This document shows, one piece after another, positions 1 to 7,098 of a stretch of 17,579 bases of DNA. Made by a program: the position numbers and the translations under genes. The notes under the pieces were generated by a model. The model saw nothing but the letters and a program-made list of their open reading frames with translations. It was not told the DNA's origin and searched no databases. Source of the DNA: DAOMOD01 sp964526035 (GTDB lineage: Bacteria; Pseudomonadota; Gammaproteobacteria; Xanthomonadales; BPKI01); NCBI GenBank assembly GCA_964526035.1, contig CAZGKE010000065.1, positions 1 through 17,579 of the forward strand, written 5' to 3'. Every line of letters begins with the position of its first letter. The first letter of the stretch is position 1.

Positions 1-120
1 CGTTCACGCAGGTTGCCGAGGCCGGTGCCGTGGCTCGCACTGTCGCTCTGCAGGCCGACGCCGGTATCGGTGACCAGCAGCACCAGACGCGCGCCCACGC
101 GCGCGGCGCGCGCCGTGACA
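1..120 (-). pseudogene. Remnant of a sensor histidine kinase ATP-binding domain (partial)
   Basis: Read on the minus strand, the frame gives a typical GHKL ATPase segment: the G1 box DTGVGL (51-68), followed by the G2 box GTGLGNLRE (3-29), just before the window edge. The style (GTGLGNLRER) matches the LytS/AlgZ-type kinases, like the complete one at 10790-11836. The C-terminus lies outside the window. Upstream, the frame stays open to about position 210 but the residues after VTARAARVGARLVLL no longer resemble a kinase: there is no N box, no His box and no membrane segment, and the DNA instead becomes a REP-like repeat. I therefore read it as a 5'-truncated gene, or a junction in the assembly. 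A start at the ATG at 171-173 would give a domain without catalytic context. The family assignment is fairly sure; the broken status is inference. Confidence 0.6.
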
Positions 121-178
121 GGTGACCGAATTCGACTTGGGTGGCGTGACGAAGACTCCGAGCCCAACCGCATACCGT

Positions 179-203
179 TGTAGGAGCGACGCAAGCCGCG
201 ATC
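179..203 (+). repeat. REP-like palindromic unit
   Basis: The unit begins TGTAGGAGCGACGCAAGC and ends CGCGATC. It matches the two units at 13470-13539 at all but three positions over 25 bases (TGCAGGAGCG in place of TGTAGGAGCG, plus two changes in the loop region). It lies between the kinase remnant and the 3' end of the Ser/Thr kinase, an intergenic site typical of REP elements. The unit's 3' end also forms one arm of a GCCGCG/CGCGGC hairpin (195-212). Confidence 0.6.
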
Positions 204-212
204 AAACGCGGC
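195..212 (-). terminator. Possible weak terminator hairpin after the kinase gene
   Basis: GCCGCG (195-200) and CGCGGC (207-212) are perfect 6-bp arms around a 6-base loop, 22 bases past the stop codon of the Ser/Thr kinase. On the minus strand the stem is followed only by TTGCG, without a real U tract. It overlaps the REP-like unit, so its role as terminator is uncertain. Confidence 0.3.
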
Positions 213-233
213 AACCTCGCGAGTGGGCGCGGG

Positions 234-2882
234 TCACCGCGTCGCGCGGTCGATCTTTTCGAGATTGGCCTTGACGCGCAGGGTTTCCGAGTGGTCGTCT
301 CCGTAAACGGAGATATAGATCGCCACCGCCTCGCGTTGACGTGCCAAGGCGTCGTCGCGGCGTCCCAAGGCCATCAGCGCGGTCGCCGCGGCTTCTTTCG
401 CCTGCGCCGCTTCGGTGGTGTCGATCCAGCCGCGATCGCGCATGCGCAGCAGCACCGCCTCGGCGTCCGACAAGGCGGCCTCGGCATCGCTGCGCGAAAC
501 CGGTGAGGCCTTCGAGGCGAGATCGGCACGCAGCATCGCGCGATTGGCGCTCACCACCATGCACAGCGGCTGGTCCTTGCCGGGCTCCGCGCAGACCTGC
601 ACCGCGGCGTCGAACGCCTGTATAGATTTCGCGTTGTCGCCTGCGCGGCGATGGGCGATCGCAAGGAACCGCCAGACTGCAACGATCTCGGCGCTGCCCA
701 GTTCCTCGTACATCAGGCGTGCGGCCTCGAGCTCCGCGATGCCGGCCTCGACGTTGCCGTTCGCCACCCGATCCCACCCGAGATCGGTGATCGCACTGGC
801 GGTCCAGGAGTGAGCGCCCGGAAACGCCTTGCGTGCAATCTGTACCGCACGTTCGAGAGTCGCGGTCACCTCCGCTTGCCGTCCCTGTTGATCGAGCACC
901 ATTGCCAGACTGGAAAGGGTGACGAGCTGGGCTGCGCCATCGGAGCTTGTCGCGGCCGCAATCAACTCCAGCGATGCGCGCAACGGTCCCTCGGCTTCGT
1001 CGAAGCGCTTGAGCTCGAGCAGCATGGTACCGATACCGTGCTGCGAACCCGCGCGCTGGATCGGATCGGCGCCGTGCGCTTCCTGCAGGGCGAGCGCTTC
1101 CCGGAATCCGGCAAGGGCTTCCTCGGGCCTGCCCTGCATGCCCTTCAGCCCAGAAGATGATGCCAGCACGGCTGCCAGCAGCAGCGGATGGCTGTCTTCG
1201 TGCCGGCGCATGATGGTGAGGGCACGCTCGACCAGTAGCGCAGCGGCCGTGGCGTCGCCTTCATAGTTTTTCGTCGCCGCCAGGTTCCGCAACGTTTCGG
1301 CCACCACGGGATGGTCGGGGCCGTACAGTTGCTCTGCCTGTGCCAGCGCCGGCTCGAGCAGGGCGCGGGCTTCCGCGAAGCGACCCTGGTTGGCGCGGAT
1401 CTCGCCGAAGTCGTCGAGCAGGTCGATGCGCAGTTTCGGATCGTCATCGAGCGTGCCATGTGCGCGTTCGATCGCCGCGGCAAAGGCCTGTTCCAGGGTC
1501 GGCGATTCGCCAGCACCGCGGATCGGATCGGCGGCGCTGAAGATCACCATCATGAACTCCTTGACGCGCTGCACGCGCTGGACGGTTTCGCGCGCGATCT
1601 CTGTCTGCTGCTCGGCGCGTCGGGCCTCGGCCGCCGCGAGCTGGGCGCTGCGGTGCGCGCGCTCTGCCTGCCACAGCGCGGCGACCAGACCCAGCACCAG
1701 GCTGAGCACCGCAATGGCTGCGGCGGTGACGGCGCCGCGATGCCGTCGTGCGAACTTGCCCAGGCGGTAGCCGACAGCGTCCGGGCGTGCCCGCACCGGA
1801 TGCCCGTCGCGGAACCGGCGCAGATCCTCGGCCAGGGCGAGCGCGCCGGGATAGCGCCGCTCTGGCTCCCGTCGCAGCGCAGTCAGGACGATCTGGTCAA
1901 GATCGCCGCGCAAGCGGCGCTGCCAGTCGCGCGTCGCCAGTAGCGGATCCACTGCAGCGGCCGTGTCGACACTGCACTGGCTGGGGAGTTCGATGGTTTC
2001 GTTGATGATTCGCTGCACCAGCACGCCCGCACCGCCGCTGCGCCGGCTGCCTGGCAGGGTGGCGGTGAGCAACTCGTAGAGCAGCAACCCGAGCGCGAAG
2101 ACATCGGTCGCGGTGGAGATCGATTCGCCCAGGGCCTGTTCGGGTGCGGCGTAGGCCGGCGACAGCGGGTTGTCGACGGTCTGTTCGCCGCGCGCGTCGT
2201 CGATCGACTTGACGATGCCGAAGTCGAGCAGGCGAGGACGGCCGGTGGCGTCCACCAGCACGTTGGAGGGCTTGATGTCGCGATGCACCAGCAGTCGACG
2301 ATGGGCGTAGTCGGCAGCTTCGCAGAGCTGTTCGATCAGACGCAGCCGTGCGTCGAGATCGAGCCTTCGCGAGCGTACGTACTGCAACAGGGGTTCCCCA
2401 TCAACGAATTCGGTGGCGAGGAAGGGTTCGTCCTCGGGGGTGACGCCGGCATCGATGAGGCGCGCGATGCCGGGATGCTCAAGTCGCGCCAACGCATCGC
2501 GCTCGGTGTTGAACAGGCGCGTCAGGCGCGCGTCAAACGGTATCCGCATGAACTTCAGGGCGACCTGCTGCACGCTGCCGCCGAGAGTGCGTTCCGCAAG
2601 CCACACGCTGCCCATGCCGCCGCTGCCGAGTTCACGCAGCACGACGTAGGGTCCGAATCGATTGCCGCTGCGGTCGCGCGCACGAATTTCGGGCATGCTG
2701 ACCGCGCTCTGGTCGGATACGTCACGCGCCAGCAGCGGGCTGTCGCTGGCATCGGCGCTCAGCATCGTCCGCAGCCGCGCTGCAAGCGCTGCGTCGTCGG
2801 AGGCGAGTTCGGCAAGACGGGCCTCGCGGCGCTCGGGCTCGAGGTCGCAGAGTTCGTCGAAGAGGTCCAGGAGAGAGGTCAT
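234..2882 (-). CDS. Membrane Ser/Thr protein kinase with C-terminal TPR region
   Basis: An 882-residue Hanks-type kinase. Visible motifs: glycine loop GSGGMGSV (about 86-93), VALK with the ATP-binding lysine at about 110, catalytic HRDIKPSN (200-207), DFG (220-222) and APE (246-248). One hydrophobic helix (about 384-404) follows. Beyond it are a charged, probably coiled segment (405-450) and some 400 residues of TPR-like helical repeats, including the kinesin-light-chain-like LYGPDHP and VYGDDHSETL motifs. The kinase should face the cytoplasm and the repeats the periplasm. I chose the ATG at 2880-2882 because the residues from there (MTSLLDLFDEL, a common start in this family) are protein-like. 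The open frame extends to 3185, but that extension overlaps the sigma gene and has shadow composition. No clear Shine-Dalgarno is visible. The gene starts 121 bases after the sigma factor on the same strand, the usual pairing for this kinase class. Confidence 0.93.
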   Translation of the reverse strand: MTSLLDLFDELCDLEPERREARLAELASDDAALAARLRTMLSADASDSPLLARDVSDQSAVSMPEIRARDRSGNRFGPYVVLRELGSGGMGSVWLAERTLGGSVQQVALKFMRIPFDARLTRLFNTERDALARLEHPGIARLIDAGVTPEDEPFLATEFVDGEPLLQYVRSRRLDLDARLRLIEQLCEAADYAHRRLLVHRDIKPSNVLVDATGRPRLLDFGIVKSIDDARGEQTVDNPLSPAYAAPEQALGESISTATDVFALGLLLYELLTATLPGSRRSGGAGVLVQRIINETIELPSQCSVDTAAAVDPLLATRDWQRRLRGDLDQIVLTALRREPERRYPGALALAEDLRRFRDGHPVRARPDAVGYRLGKFARRHRGAVTAAAIAVLSLVLGLVAALWQAERAHRSAQLAAAEARRAEQQTEIARETVQRVQRVKEFMMVIFSAADPIRGAGESPTLEQAFAAAIERAHGTLDDDPKLRIDLLDDFGEIRANQGRFAEARALLEPALAQAEQLYGPDHPVVAETLRNLAATKNYEGDATAAALLVERALTIMRRHEDSHPLLLAAVLASSSGLKGMQGRPEEALAGFREALALQEAHGADPIQRAGSQHGIGTMLLELKRFDEAEGPLRASLELIAAATSSDGAAQLVTLSSLAMVLDQQGRQAEVTATLERAVQIARKAFPGAHSWTASAITDLGWDRVANGNVEAGIAELEAARLMYEELGSAEIVAVWRFLAIAHRRAGDNAKSIQAFDAAVQVCAEPGKDQPLCMVVSANRAMLRADLASKASPVSRSDAEAALSDAEAVLLRMRDRGWIDTTEAAQAKEAAATALMALGRRDDALARQREAVAIYISVYGDDHSETLRVKANLEKIDRATR

Positions 2883-3003
2883 GCGCACACGTCGGTGGAT
2901 GACGCGGCGGCAGACGCCTGGGCGATGCGACGGCGACAACGGGGCTCGCTGTGCGCCGCCCCTCGTGCGCCAGCGCTCGCGGAAGGCGCGCGCCAAAGTT
3001 GCG

Positions 3004-3564
3004 TCATCCCAGCTCCGAAACCAGCAGTGCGCGCGCCTGGCGCCAGTAGCGCTTGACCGAGCTGTCCGACACGCCGAGCGCTTCGGCCAATTCGTCGACT
3101 TCGAGCCCGCCAAAGACCTTGAGCTCGACCAGAGTGGCGAGTCGGGCGTCAAGACTGCGAAGGCGTTCAATCGCGGCATCCACACGCAGCAGCGAGGCCG
3201 GGTCGTCGACCTGAGCGGCGTTGATGTTTTCGTCCAGCGTCACCGCGGCCTGACCGCTGCCGCGCTTCTGTGCGCTTGCAGCGCGCGCGCGACCAATCAC
3301 GATCTGGCGCATGGCAGTGGCAGCGACAGCGAAAAAGTGGTGGCGGTCGACCAGTGGCAGGTCGCCGGGCAGCGCCATGCGCAGATAAGCTTCGTGCACC
3401 AACGAGGTGGTCTGTGCCATGCGCTGCGCACCGCGTTGCTGGCCACGCGCCATTGCATGCAGACGGTCGTACACCAAGGCATACAGCGACTGCCCCGCCG
3501 CGGCGTCACCGGCCCGCGCCAGCTGCAGCAGCTGCGTGATTTCGACCATGGCGCAGTTTCCCAT
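3004..3564 (-). CDS. ECF-like RNA polymerase sigma factor (TIGR02999 type)
   Basis: The product has 186 residues. Region 2 is seen as LYALVYDRLHAMA (about 28-40) and SLVHEAYLRM (54-63), followed by DRHHFFAVAATAMRQIVIGRAR; region 4 is a helix-turn-helix near 150-182 (LAEALGVSDSSVKRYWRQAR). The pattern matches the sigma family that commonly precedes a TPR Ser/Thr kinase, as it does here. It lacks the acidic run typical of region 2.2 in classical ECF factors; two threonines (T52, T53) stand there instead. No anti-sigma gene is next to it, which points to control by the kinase (inference). The start could be M1 (AAAGG three to four bases upstream) or M6 (ATG at 3547-3549); both are plausible. It probably has its own promoter in the 94 bases between this gene and the terminator at 3659-3686. 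Confidence 0.88.
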   Translation of the reverse strand: MGNCAMVEITQLLQLARAGDAAAGQSLYALVYDRLHAMARGQQRGAQRMAQTTSLVHEAYLRMALPGDLPLVDRHHFFAVAATAMRQIVIGRARAASAQKRGSGQAAVTLDENINAAQVDDPASLLRVDAAIERLRSLDARLATLVELKVFGGLEVDELAEALGVSDSSVKRYWRQARALLVSELG

Positions 3565-3658
3565 GCACCTTTCGGTGGCGCAACCGACGTCGGGATGTCG
3601 GAAACCCTGCGATGGAACGCCGTTTTCCGTCCCACGGCTTGCTCAGCGCCGTCCAATC

Positions 3659-3686
3659 ACAAGGGCCGCCCGAGGGCGGCCCTTGT
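3659..3686 (-). terminator. Strong intrinsic hairpin after the DUF11 gene
   Basis: ACAAGGGCCGCC and GGCGGCCCTTGT are perfect 12-bp complementary arms around the loop CGAG. The hairpin starts 22 bases past the stop of the gene at 3709-5277 and lies before the sigma gene on the same strand. The sequence after it (minus strand GATTGG) has few Ts, so termination may be incomplete, but the stem is the best hairpin in the window. Confidence 0.75.
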
Positions 3687-3708
3687 TTGAACTGTTGCAG
3701 TTATCAGG

Positions 3709-5277
3709 TCAGAAGCGGCGCACCGCCACCAGCCCCAGGCCGATCAGCAGCAGGCCGGCCAGCAGCAGGCCCAGCCGGTCGAGTGTCGGTACCGGTACCG
3801 AATCGGGCAGTGCCCCGGCGCCACCCACCGTGACCGACGCGCTGTCGTTGGCGGGGTTCGGGTCGACCGTGGTCGCGCTTATGGTGGCCCCATTTTCGAT
3901 CGTTCCGAGATCACTGACGGTAACGACGACGTCGCAATTGGTCGTTGCACCGTCGGCGAGCGTGCCGACGTTCCATGTCACCGTCGGCGCAGCAAAGCTT
4001 GCGCCGCAGGTGTTCGACACATAGCTGACATTGGCGGGCAGCGTGTCTGTCACGATCACGCCCGTGGCATCGGAAGGGCCGGCGTTGCTGGCTGTCAAGG
4101 TGAAGGTGACGGTCGAGCCGACGCCCACCGGTGCAACCGCGGCGGCGGTCTTGGTGATACTCAGATCGGCGCTCGCGCCCAGCGTGTCGGAATCGGAGGC
4201 GCTGTTGTTGCTGAGGTCCGGATCGATCACGGTGCCGGGTTCGGCAATGGTCGCCGTGTTGTCGAGCGTTCCGGTTGCTGCAGACGCAATGCTGCACACC
4301 GCGGTGTAGGTCGCAGTTCCACCGACCGGAAGATCGATCAGATCATTGATATTGCCCGCGGTCGGACCGGCTGTGCATGTGGCGCCACCGGCTGCGACGC
4401 ACGTCCAGCTGACGGCCGAGCAGGCCGCGGGGAAGGTGTCGGCTACCGTCGCGCCGATCACCGGGGTCGGTCCGGCGTTGCTGGCGACAATGGTATAGGT
4501 GGTGTCCGTACCGGGTGTCGAACTGGCAACGCCGTTGGTCTTGGTGATCGACAGATCGGCGTCCGGCAGACCCTCGACCGCTCGGATCGTCATGCCGAAA
4601 TTGTTGTTGACCCCGAAATTGCGTTGGCAACCGTTGTTGGCCGCGGTACTGCCGCAGCGCTCCACGAAACTGGTTGCCGGCTCGCCTGCTGGAATGGTTC
4701 CCACCGTGGGAGTTTCATTGATACGCCAGAAGACGTCAGAGCGGCTGGCGTTGACCTTCACGGAAATGGTGTTGTCAGCCTCGCCACTCAGGTCGACGCC
4801 TGCTGGATAGGGGAACACTACGCTGAAGAGGGTGCCCACCGCGGGCGGCGTGATATTGGTCACGGTCACCGTGGAACCGGGAATCAGCGTTCCGGGCCCG
4901 GTGCCACAGGCCGAACCGGCGACGCCGTCGGTCGTACAGGCAGTGTAGAACTCCATCGTCATATCGAACGGCGTGACCGCCGCCAGCGTGAAAACATCGA
5001 TTTCCACTTCGCAAACCGAGCGCTGGGTGGAGACCGCGTCGAGCACGATCAGATCGGCCTTGCAGGTAGCCGGGCCGTTGGCGACCGCGGTAATCTCTGC
5101 TCCCTGATTGGCTACACGGGTCGTGTCATAAATGACGGTAGGCGGCGTGGGGCAAGCGCCTCCGCCGATGCGGACATCGGACTGGGTCAGTGCCTGCGGC
5201 AGCACGATACCCTCCGAAATGCCCTGAGCAAACACGGCAGCGGGACTCAACAGGAAAATCGCGACAAGGTTTTTCAT
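3709..5277 (-). CDS. Secreted DUF11-repeat protein with IPTL-CTERM sorting signal
   Basis: The product is 522 residues from the ATG at 5275-5277. It starts with a signal peptide (MKNLVAIFLLSPAAVFA, cleavage near 18). A cysteine-containing N-terminal region (about 19-235, C42, C72, C89, C114, C124) is followed by two DUF11-type repeats, each opening ADLSITKT (about 240-368 and 370-485) and containing the SNAGP and TVxDTxP signatures. The tail has the IPTL-CTERM form: VPTLDRLGLLLAG (496-508), a hydrophobic helix, and a final VRRF. Such tails are recognised by exosortase-like enzymes in Gram-negative bacteria and anchor or release exported proteins. No exosortase gene is visible in the window. 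A GTG two codons upstream (5281-5283) is an alternative start. A terminator follows at 3659-3686. The specific role is unknown; surface structure or adhesion is a guess. Confidence 0.88.
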   Translation of the reverse strand: MKNLVAIFLLSPAAVFAQGISEGIVLPQALTQSDVRIGGGACPTPPTVIYDTTRVANQGAEITAVANGPATCKADLIVLDAVSTQRSVCEVEIDVFTLAAVTPFDMTMEFYTACTTDGVAGSACGTGPGTLIPGSTVTVTNITPPAVGTLFSVVFPYPAGVDLSGEADNTISVKVNASRSDVFWRINETPTVGTIPAGEPATSFVERCGSTAANNGCQRNFGVNNNFGMTIRAVEGLPDADLSITKTNGVASSTPGTDTTYTIVASNAGPTPVIGATVADTFPAACSAVSWTCVAAGGATCTAGPTAGNINDLIDLPVGGTATYTAVCSIASAATGTLDNTATIAEPGTVIDPDLSNNSASDSDTLGASADLSITKTAAAVAPVGVGSTVTFTLTASNAGPSDATGVIVTDTLPANVSYVSNTCGASFAAPTVTWNVGTLADGATTNCDVVVTVSDLGTIENGATISATTVDPNPANDSASVTVGGAGALPDSVPVPTLDRLGLLLAGLLLIGLGLVAVRRF

Positions 5278-5344
5278 GGTCACGGGTCGGCACTCTGAGG
5301 TGGCTGGAATGTGGCTGGATCATGGCTTGATACAGGCCCTTCGG

Positions 5345-5375
5345 ATGATAGCATCGCCGCGCACCGATTTTTCAA
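5345..5375 (-). promoter_or_regulatory. Possible sigma-70 promoter of the DUF11 gene
   Basis: On the minus strand TTGAAA (5370-5375) and TATCAT (5345-5350) each match the consensus at five of six positions, separated by 19 bases, which is longer than the ideal 17. A transcript start near 5338 would leave a leader of about 60 bases before the ATG at 5277. Nothing else recognisable was seen in the 257-base divergent gap (5278-5534). Confidence 0.4.
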
Positions 5376-5534
5376 GGGATTGCATGGGCTCAGTGGTACA
5401 CCGCCACCCGCGATGGGCTTGCGACACGCCTCGGCCTGTTCGCGCGCGGACAAAGCGCCTGAAGGGCAAGATTGCGGGTCCTTCGTTCGCGGCCTTTGAT
5501 TCTTGCGACAAGACGCTGCACGACGACCCGTGAA

Positions 5535-5948
5535 ATGAGCGAATACGACGATTTTCTGGCAAGCCAGTTGACGCATTTCAGCACCATGCTCGTGGTGCGC
5601 GACCTGGATGCCTCCGAGCGCTTTTACGTGCGCCATTTCGGTTTCGCCACCCGGCAGCATCTGGAGCACCTGCGGCTTCTGCAGCGTCCGGGCATTTCGC
5701 TTTACCTGGTGACCGAGAGTCTGCCGACAGAGGACAAGCCGGGCATTACCCTGGCACCCCCGGCCGACACCGCCCGCCCGCCAGTCAATCTCATCTTCCA
5801 CGTGCGCGATGTCCGCGCCACGCATGAAGAACTCAGAACCCGAGGGCTTTCCTTTCTTGCGCCGCCTTCGCAGCCGGAATGGGGCGGCTGGCGGGTGTTC
5901 GCGTTGGATCCCGACGGGTACCTGATCGAGATCGAACAGCCGGAGTAG
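5535..5948 (+). CDS. VOC (glyoxalase/bleomycin-resistance fold) protein
   Basis: The product is 137 residues, a usual size for a single-chain pair of beta-alpha-beta-beta-beta modules. The first module opens THFSTMLVVRDLDASERFYVRHFGF with the typical His (H14) and the FY motif; the second has VNLIFHVRDVRATHEEL, and the protein ends DPDGYLIEIEQPE, where the last-strand Glu is the common metal ligand. The family covers glyoxalases, dioxygenases and antibiotic-binding proteins; the substrate here cannot be told. I chose the ATG at 5535 because the open frame upstream (from a TTG at 5472) adds residues unlike the family. No clear ribosome binding site was seen. It stands alone, divergent from the DUF11 gene. 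Confidence 0.85.
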   Translation: MSEYDDFLASQLTHFSTMLVVRDLDASERFYVRHFGFATRQHLEHLRLLQRPGISLYLVTESLPTEDKPGITLAPPADTARPPVNLIFHVRDVRATHEELRTRGLSFLAPPSQPEWGGWRVFALDPDGYLIEIEQPE

Positions 5949-5950
5949 GG

Positions 5951-5967
5951 CCGGTCAGTCCGACCGG
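5951..5967 (+). terminator. Weak hairpin after the VOC gene
   Basis: CCGGTC (5951-5956) and GACCGG (5962-5967) pair around the loop AGTCC, three bases past the TAG stop. No T tract follows, so this may be only a weak terminator or a transcript-end stabiliser. Confidence 0.35.
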
Positions 5968-6113
5968 ACCCGCCCGCTACATGGCTCCATACTCCCTCTC
6001 CCGAACGATCGCGAAACGGCAGGTCGACCTCCGTGACTGTCGCTTGCGCTGCGCGTCCTTGCCGCGGAACACTGCCAAACGCCGAATCCGACCCCAACAT
6101 GACGGAGTCAAGA

Positions 6114-6521
6114 ATGCGTAATTCAGTCCCTTTCGCGGCCCTGCTTTCCTTCCTGCTCATGGCAAGTCTACCCGCCGTCCAGGTCCATGCAGAATCGCCT
6201 GTCGACGCGGTCGAGGAAGCGGCAGCGCCGGTCCTTTTCGCCGTCGAGTTCCGCACCGGGCCGAACTGGGATCATGAACGGCCGGCGCATGAGCAGTCAT
6301 ACTTCCGCGAGCACTCGGCCAATCTGAAGCTCTTGCGTGAGGACGGCAGCCTGGTCCTCGGTGCGCGCTATGCCGACAAGGGGCTGGTGGTACTGTCCGC
6401 CGTCTCCGAGGACGAGGCGCATGCGATGCTGCGGCGCGATGCGTCCATCGAACACGGTGTGTTCCGCTATGAGCTGCACCGGTTGATGGTGTTCTATCCG
6501 GGCACGGTAGGAGTGGAATAG
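6114..6521 (+). CDS. Exported YCII-like (dimeric alpha-beta barrel) protein
   Basis: The product is 135 residues. It begins with a signal peptide (MRNSVPFAALLSFLLMAS, likely cleaved after VHA at 26). The rest (about 40-130) looks like a YciI domain: VLFAVEFRTGPNW, EHSANLKLLREDGSLVLGARYADKG with the conserved His (H67) and an Asp (D88), then VSEDEAHAMLRRD and FRYELHRLMVFYPG. YciI proteins are normally cytosolic and small; the exported form is a less common variant. The start at 6114 is set by GGAG at 6103-6106, seven bases upstream; an ATG at 6099 in the same frame lacks such a site. It is convergent with the sortase gene, whose end is only 19 bases away, with no visible terminator between them. 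The function is unknown; a degradative or binding role is suggested only by the fold. Confidence 0.8.
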   Translation: MRNSVPFAALLSFLLMASLPAVQVHAESPVDAVEEAAAPVLFAVEFRTGPNWDHERPAHEQSYFREHSANLKLLREDGSLVLGARYADKGLVVLSAVSEDEAHAMLRRDASIEHGVFRYELHRLMVFYPGTVGVE

Positions 6522-6540
6522 AAGGAACCCATGATGCCGG

Positions 6541-7098
6541 TCAGTGCCGACGCTCCAGGCTCACCACGAAACGCAGCGGTCCGCCAGCGTCGGTGGCGTC
6601 GAAGGGATAGCAGGTGACCAGGGTGAGACGTTCCTCGGACAGGTCCATGTCCAGCCCCAGGTTGCGCGCGTCGACGATGGTGATGGCGGTGACGTCCCAT
6701 GCCTGCACGGCGCCGTCGGGCGCTTCCAGTTCGAAGCGCTGGCCGGGCGCGATGTCGCGCAGAAAACTGAAGTGGGTATCACGATGGCCGGCGATGACGC
6801 GGTGACCGCCGCTGCCTGCGGCCATGCCCGGTGCCCAGGCCAGGGTGTTGCCGTCAAGTCCGGACAGCACCACCTGATCGATGTCGAGATGCGGCACCCG
6901 CATTCGTGCCACCGGCGCGGTGTCCGCCCACGGCCAGGGCGGCGGTGGCACGCCCTGTTCGCGGCCGGCGGCCCAGGCGCGTTCCAGCAGCATTCCACCC
7001 AGCGCGGCCTTGCCATGGATGGCGACCGCGGCAGCGAGCTGCCAGGTCGCGCCCAGCAGCAGGCAACAAAACACCAGCCGGAAGGTCCAGCGCGTCAC
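6541..7098 (-). CDS. Class GN sortase (marine proteobacterial type)
   Basis: The product is 185 residues, with an N-terminal membrane anchor (about 5-26). The catalytic residues of sortases can be seen: His in VIAGHRDTHFSFL (H105), Cys in TLVTCYPF (C163) and Arg in GGPLRFVVS (R176). The sequence matches the TIGR03784 family of Gram-negative sortases, which occur next to one dedicated substrate, as here. The start ATG overlaps the stop of the substrate gene by four bases (ATGA), so the two are translationally coupled. The enzyme should cut the substrate's C-terminal signal in the periplasm. What the cleaved protein is joined to is not known for this family. Confidence 0.93.
   Translation of the reverse strand: MTRWTFRLVFCCLLLGATWQLAAAVAIHGKAALGGMLLERAWAAGREQGVPPPPWPWADTAPVARMRVPHLDIDQVVLSGLDGNTLAWAPGMAAGSGGHRVIAGHRDTHFSFLRDIAPGQRFELEAPDGAVQAWDVTAITIVDARNLGLDMDLSEERLTLVTCYPFDATDAGGPLRFVVSLERRH

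Noticed and set aside
127..132. GAATTC near the kinase remnant as a sign of a cloning junction
   Set aside because: A single restriction site is expected by chance; it gives no evidence of a construct.
2883..3185. N-terminal extension of the Ser/Thr kinase
   Set aside because: It overlaps the sigma gene in another frame and is rich in Trp, Ser and Arg; MTSLLDLFDEL at 2882 is the family-like start.
2662..3690. Plus-strand open frame over the sigma and kinase genes
   Set aside because: Shadow frame; the minus-strand products have unmistakable kinase and sigma motifs.
3709..5277. Repeated blocks in the DUF11 gene as a mobile or tandem DNA repeat
   Set aside because: The similarity is at protein-domain level (two DUF11 repeats), not a DNA repeat or CRISPR array.
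5472..5534. N-terminal extension of the VOC protein from a TTG
   Set aside because: The added residues do not resemble the family; the ATG at 5535 gives a standard-length protein.
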